Made by a program: the position numbers and the translations under genes
Shown: positions 14,575 to 15,900 of the stretch, piece by piece
Position numbering within the stretch: position 1 is the first letter of the stretch
Layout of the letters: every line of letters begins with the position of its first letter
Assembly: GCA_030430105.1 (NCBI GenBank)
Contig: JAUIFW010000015.1
Coordinates: 1 to 15,900 of the forward strand
Direction of reading: 5' to 3'
Length of the DNA stretch: 15,900 nt
Origin: a bacterium
GTDB lineage: Bacteria > Patescibacteria > Gracilibacteria > 1-14-2-50-48-13
The notes under the pieces: generated by a model
Database searches by the model: none
What the model was told of the DNA's origin: nothing
Seen by the model: the letters and a program-made list of their open reading frames with translations, nothing else

Positions 14575-15900
14575 ATGAACTATTCAGAAACTACTACCAA
14601 GCCAAGAAAACGCCTAGTACTGAGACACTTTGATGTGTCCAAAAGTGTAGAGCAAGAAGTCTACGCAAGAGCATCCGATCAGGTGCGCGAGGAGTTTCGT
14701 GAGGAGGTTCTAGCGCTGAAGCAGCATAAGCATTTCCCCACCTTCCTCTCAGGTATGGCCAAGCTCAAGCAAAATATTTTGTTTGAAGCGAAGCGGCAAA
14801 CTACCATGAAGCAAGTTCGGGAGCAGATCCAAACAAGTGGAATCCATACCTTATTTGGATTGGAGTCGAGAAAGGAGCTCGTCCATCAAATGAATCTTCG
14901 GGTTGAGTCGGAAGAAGAAATAGGCCTGCGAGATACAAATGGAACCCTGTCACCTGAGCTCAAGGAGGAAATTGTCTCCTACATCAATGGAGCAAAGGAC
15001 AAGGACGAACTCGAGGGCAGTCGACAGCTTCTTTGGAAACACAAGGATGCAGGCCTCGACACCTGGCAGGAATTGCTGACAAACGTAGAGGAGATGATAC
15101 AGCTTGGAGAAAGCCTTGAGCACGTAGATATCTACATGCGTTCCGATGAACTAGATCTCGGCGTACACCGATCGGGTAAGCAAAGCACCACCACGCAGCT
15201 GGTACAAAAAATTCAGCAAGTACCAGGTATAGGGAAATGGGCAGATGCAAGTGTGCTAGCCTTAGCTATAGGCTCGAGCATGGCTTCTGCAAAGTTACTT
15301 GGAAAATCAATGGCGCACGCAGCGGCCGCAGGTGCTGGAACGGTCCTCGCAGGAGTATTTGCAGGTGCAAGCGAGTATGCGCGTACCGAGGATGCGATGG
15401 AGAGCTATGATGCATATCGTGCGTCCCACGCTGCAATGGCAGAGACTGATGAGCATGGGATCGTATCCTATGGGAATCATAAGTTTGAGCACACAAGTCA
15501 TGATCTGCAGAGCAGTAACCAAATTATTCACATGTTGAGACATAATCTCATACTCTTGGGGAAACCTTTAACGAAGGAGGCGCTCAAGAAAAATATGAGA
15601 GAGTTTGCTGGTGTGTGGGCACTGCTGAAAGTCAGCAGAGAAAAAAATGTGAACCTCATTGCGTACAGTAGTGAAGCGATGATAGAGCATGAAAAGATGG
15701 AGATTGCGCATCTTCTCGCCAAATTGCAGCAGACCTATCTTCAGAATGGGGAAACCTATAGGAAGCAGGAATTGCTAACATCCAAATTGGAACTTCCTAT
15801 TCTTCAGCGCATTCAGGAGAGTGCTAAACGGGAGGTGGAGAAATCCATAGAAGAGGAGAAGTGGAAGGAAAAGGAGCGAGAGGCAATCAAGCGGAGAGAA
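14575..15900 (+). CDS. Membrane protein related to the 1210-aa protein (partial, C-terminus outside window)
   Basis: From the ATG at 14575 the frame stays open for 442 codons to the right edge without a stop. The N-terminal 195 residues are charged and helical. Residues 223-264 are an Ala/Gly-rich hydrophobic hairpin, giving one or two membrane helices, followed by GASE (264-267). The remainder (about 268-442) is helical, ending in a Glu/Lys/Arg-rich coiled coil. Residues 196-222 align without gaps to 243-269 of the 1210-aa protein, sharing G-V, K, S, V and I-G-x-W. The E five residues after GASE/GATE also matches, so the two are probably paralogues. A partial Shine-Dalgarno AAGGA lies close (3 bases) to the ATG. 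The gene has its own promoter after a strong terminator. No function is recognised. Confidence 0.82.
   Translation, partial: MNYSETTTKPRKRLVLRHFDVSKSVEQEVYARASDQVREEFREEVLALKQHKHFPTFLSGMAKLKQNILFEAKRQTTMKQVREQIQTSGIHTLFGLESRKELVHQMNLRVESEEEIGLRDTNGTLSPELKEEIVSYINGAKDKDELEGSRQLLWKHKDAGLDTWQELLTNVEEMIQLGESLEHVDIYMRSDELDLGVHRSGKQSTTTQLVQKIQQVPGIGKWADASVLALAIGSSMASAKLLGKSMAHAAAAGAGTVLAGVFAGASEYARTEDAMESYDAYRASHAAMAETDEHGIVSYGNHKFEHTSHDLQSSNQIIHMLRHNLILLGKPLTKEALKKNMREFAGVWALLKVSREKNVNLIAYSSEAMIEHEKMEIAHLLAKLQQTYLQNGETYRKQELLTSKLELPILQRIQESAKREVEKSIEEEKWKEKEREAIKRRE

Overview
The window looks like chromosomal DNA of a Patescibacteria/CPR-type bacterium, possibly Peregrinibacteria-like. The clues are large uncharacterised proteins, a small protein resembling DUF5663-type CPR families, an SLH-repeat membrane protein, and almost no Shine-Dalgarno sequences. 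The placement is inferred from gene style, not from a marker gene. The genetic code is the standard bacterial one: TGA ends crtE and crtB where a neighbouring gene begins, so the TGA=Gly code of Gracilibacteria/Absconditabacteria does not fit.

Region 1 (1-3578, minus strand) is a tight carotenoid operon, transcribed crtI - crtB - crtE - UbiA-family prenyltransferase. The last gene runs off the left edge. GGPP made by CrtE would be condensed to phytoene by CrtB and desaturated to a lycopene-type product by CrtI. The UbiA protein resembles lycopene elongases, so a C45/C50 carotenoid is possible. crtB has its reading frame broken near 1725-1731.

Region 2 (3604-6465, plus strand) starts at a good sigma70-like promoter divergent from crtI. 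It encodes a 104-aa acidic helical protein and an 821-aa charged soluble protein, both unrecognised. The latter ends tail-to-tail with trmB, the two stop codons sharing the palindrome TTAA.

Region 3 (6462-8748, minus strand) holds trmB (tRNA m7G46 methyltransferase) with its own promoter, and a DUF389-family membrane protein. Region 4 (8846-10301, plus strand), divergent from DUF389, holds a membrane-anchored SLH-repeat protein and a HAD-family phosphatase/nucleotidase. The HAD gene has the only full Shine-Dalgarno in the window and is closed by a terminator.

Region 5 (10381-15900, plus strand) holds a 108-aa DUF5663-like protein, a 1210-aa protein with hydrophobic segments and a Pro/Gly-rich linker, a perfect palindromic terminator, and a second membrane protein of at least 442 aa that runs off the right edge. 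The two large proteins share an alignable region (same spacing of G-V, K, S, I-G-x-W, then a hydrophobic hairpin and GA[TS]E), so they appear to be tandem members of one undescribed family.

No gene-free stretch exceeds 300 bases; the longest gap is about 148 bases (14427-14574). I saw no tRNA, rRNA, CRISPR array, insertion sequence or attachment site.
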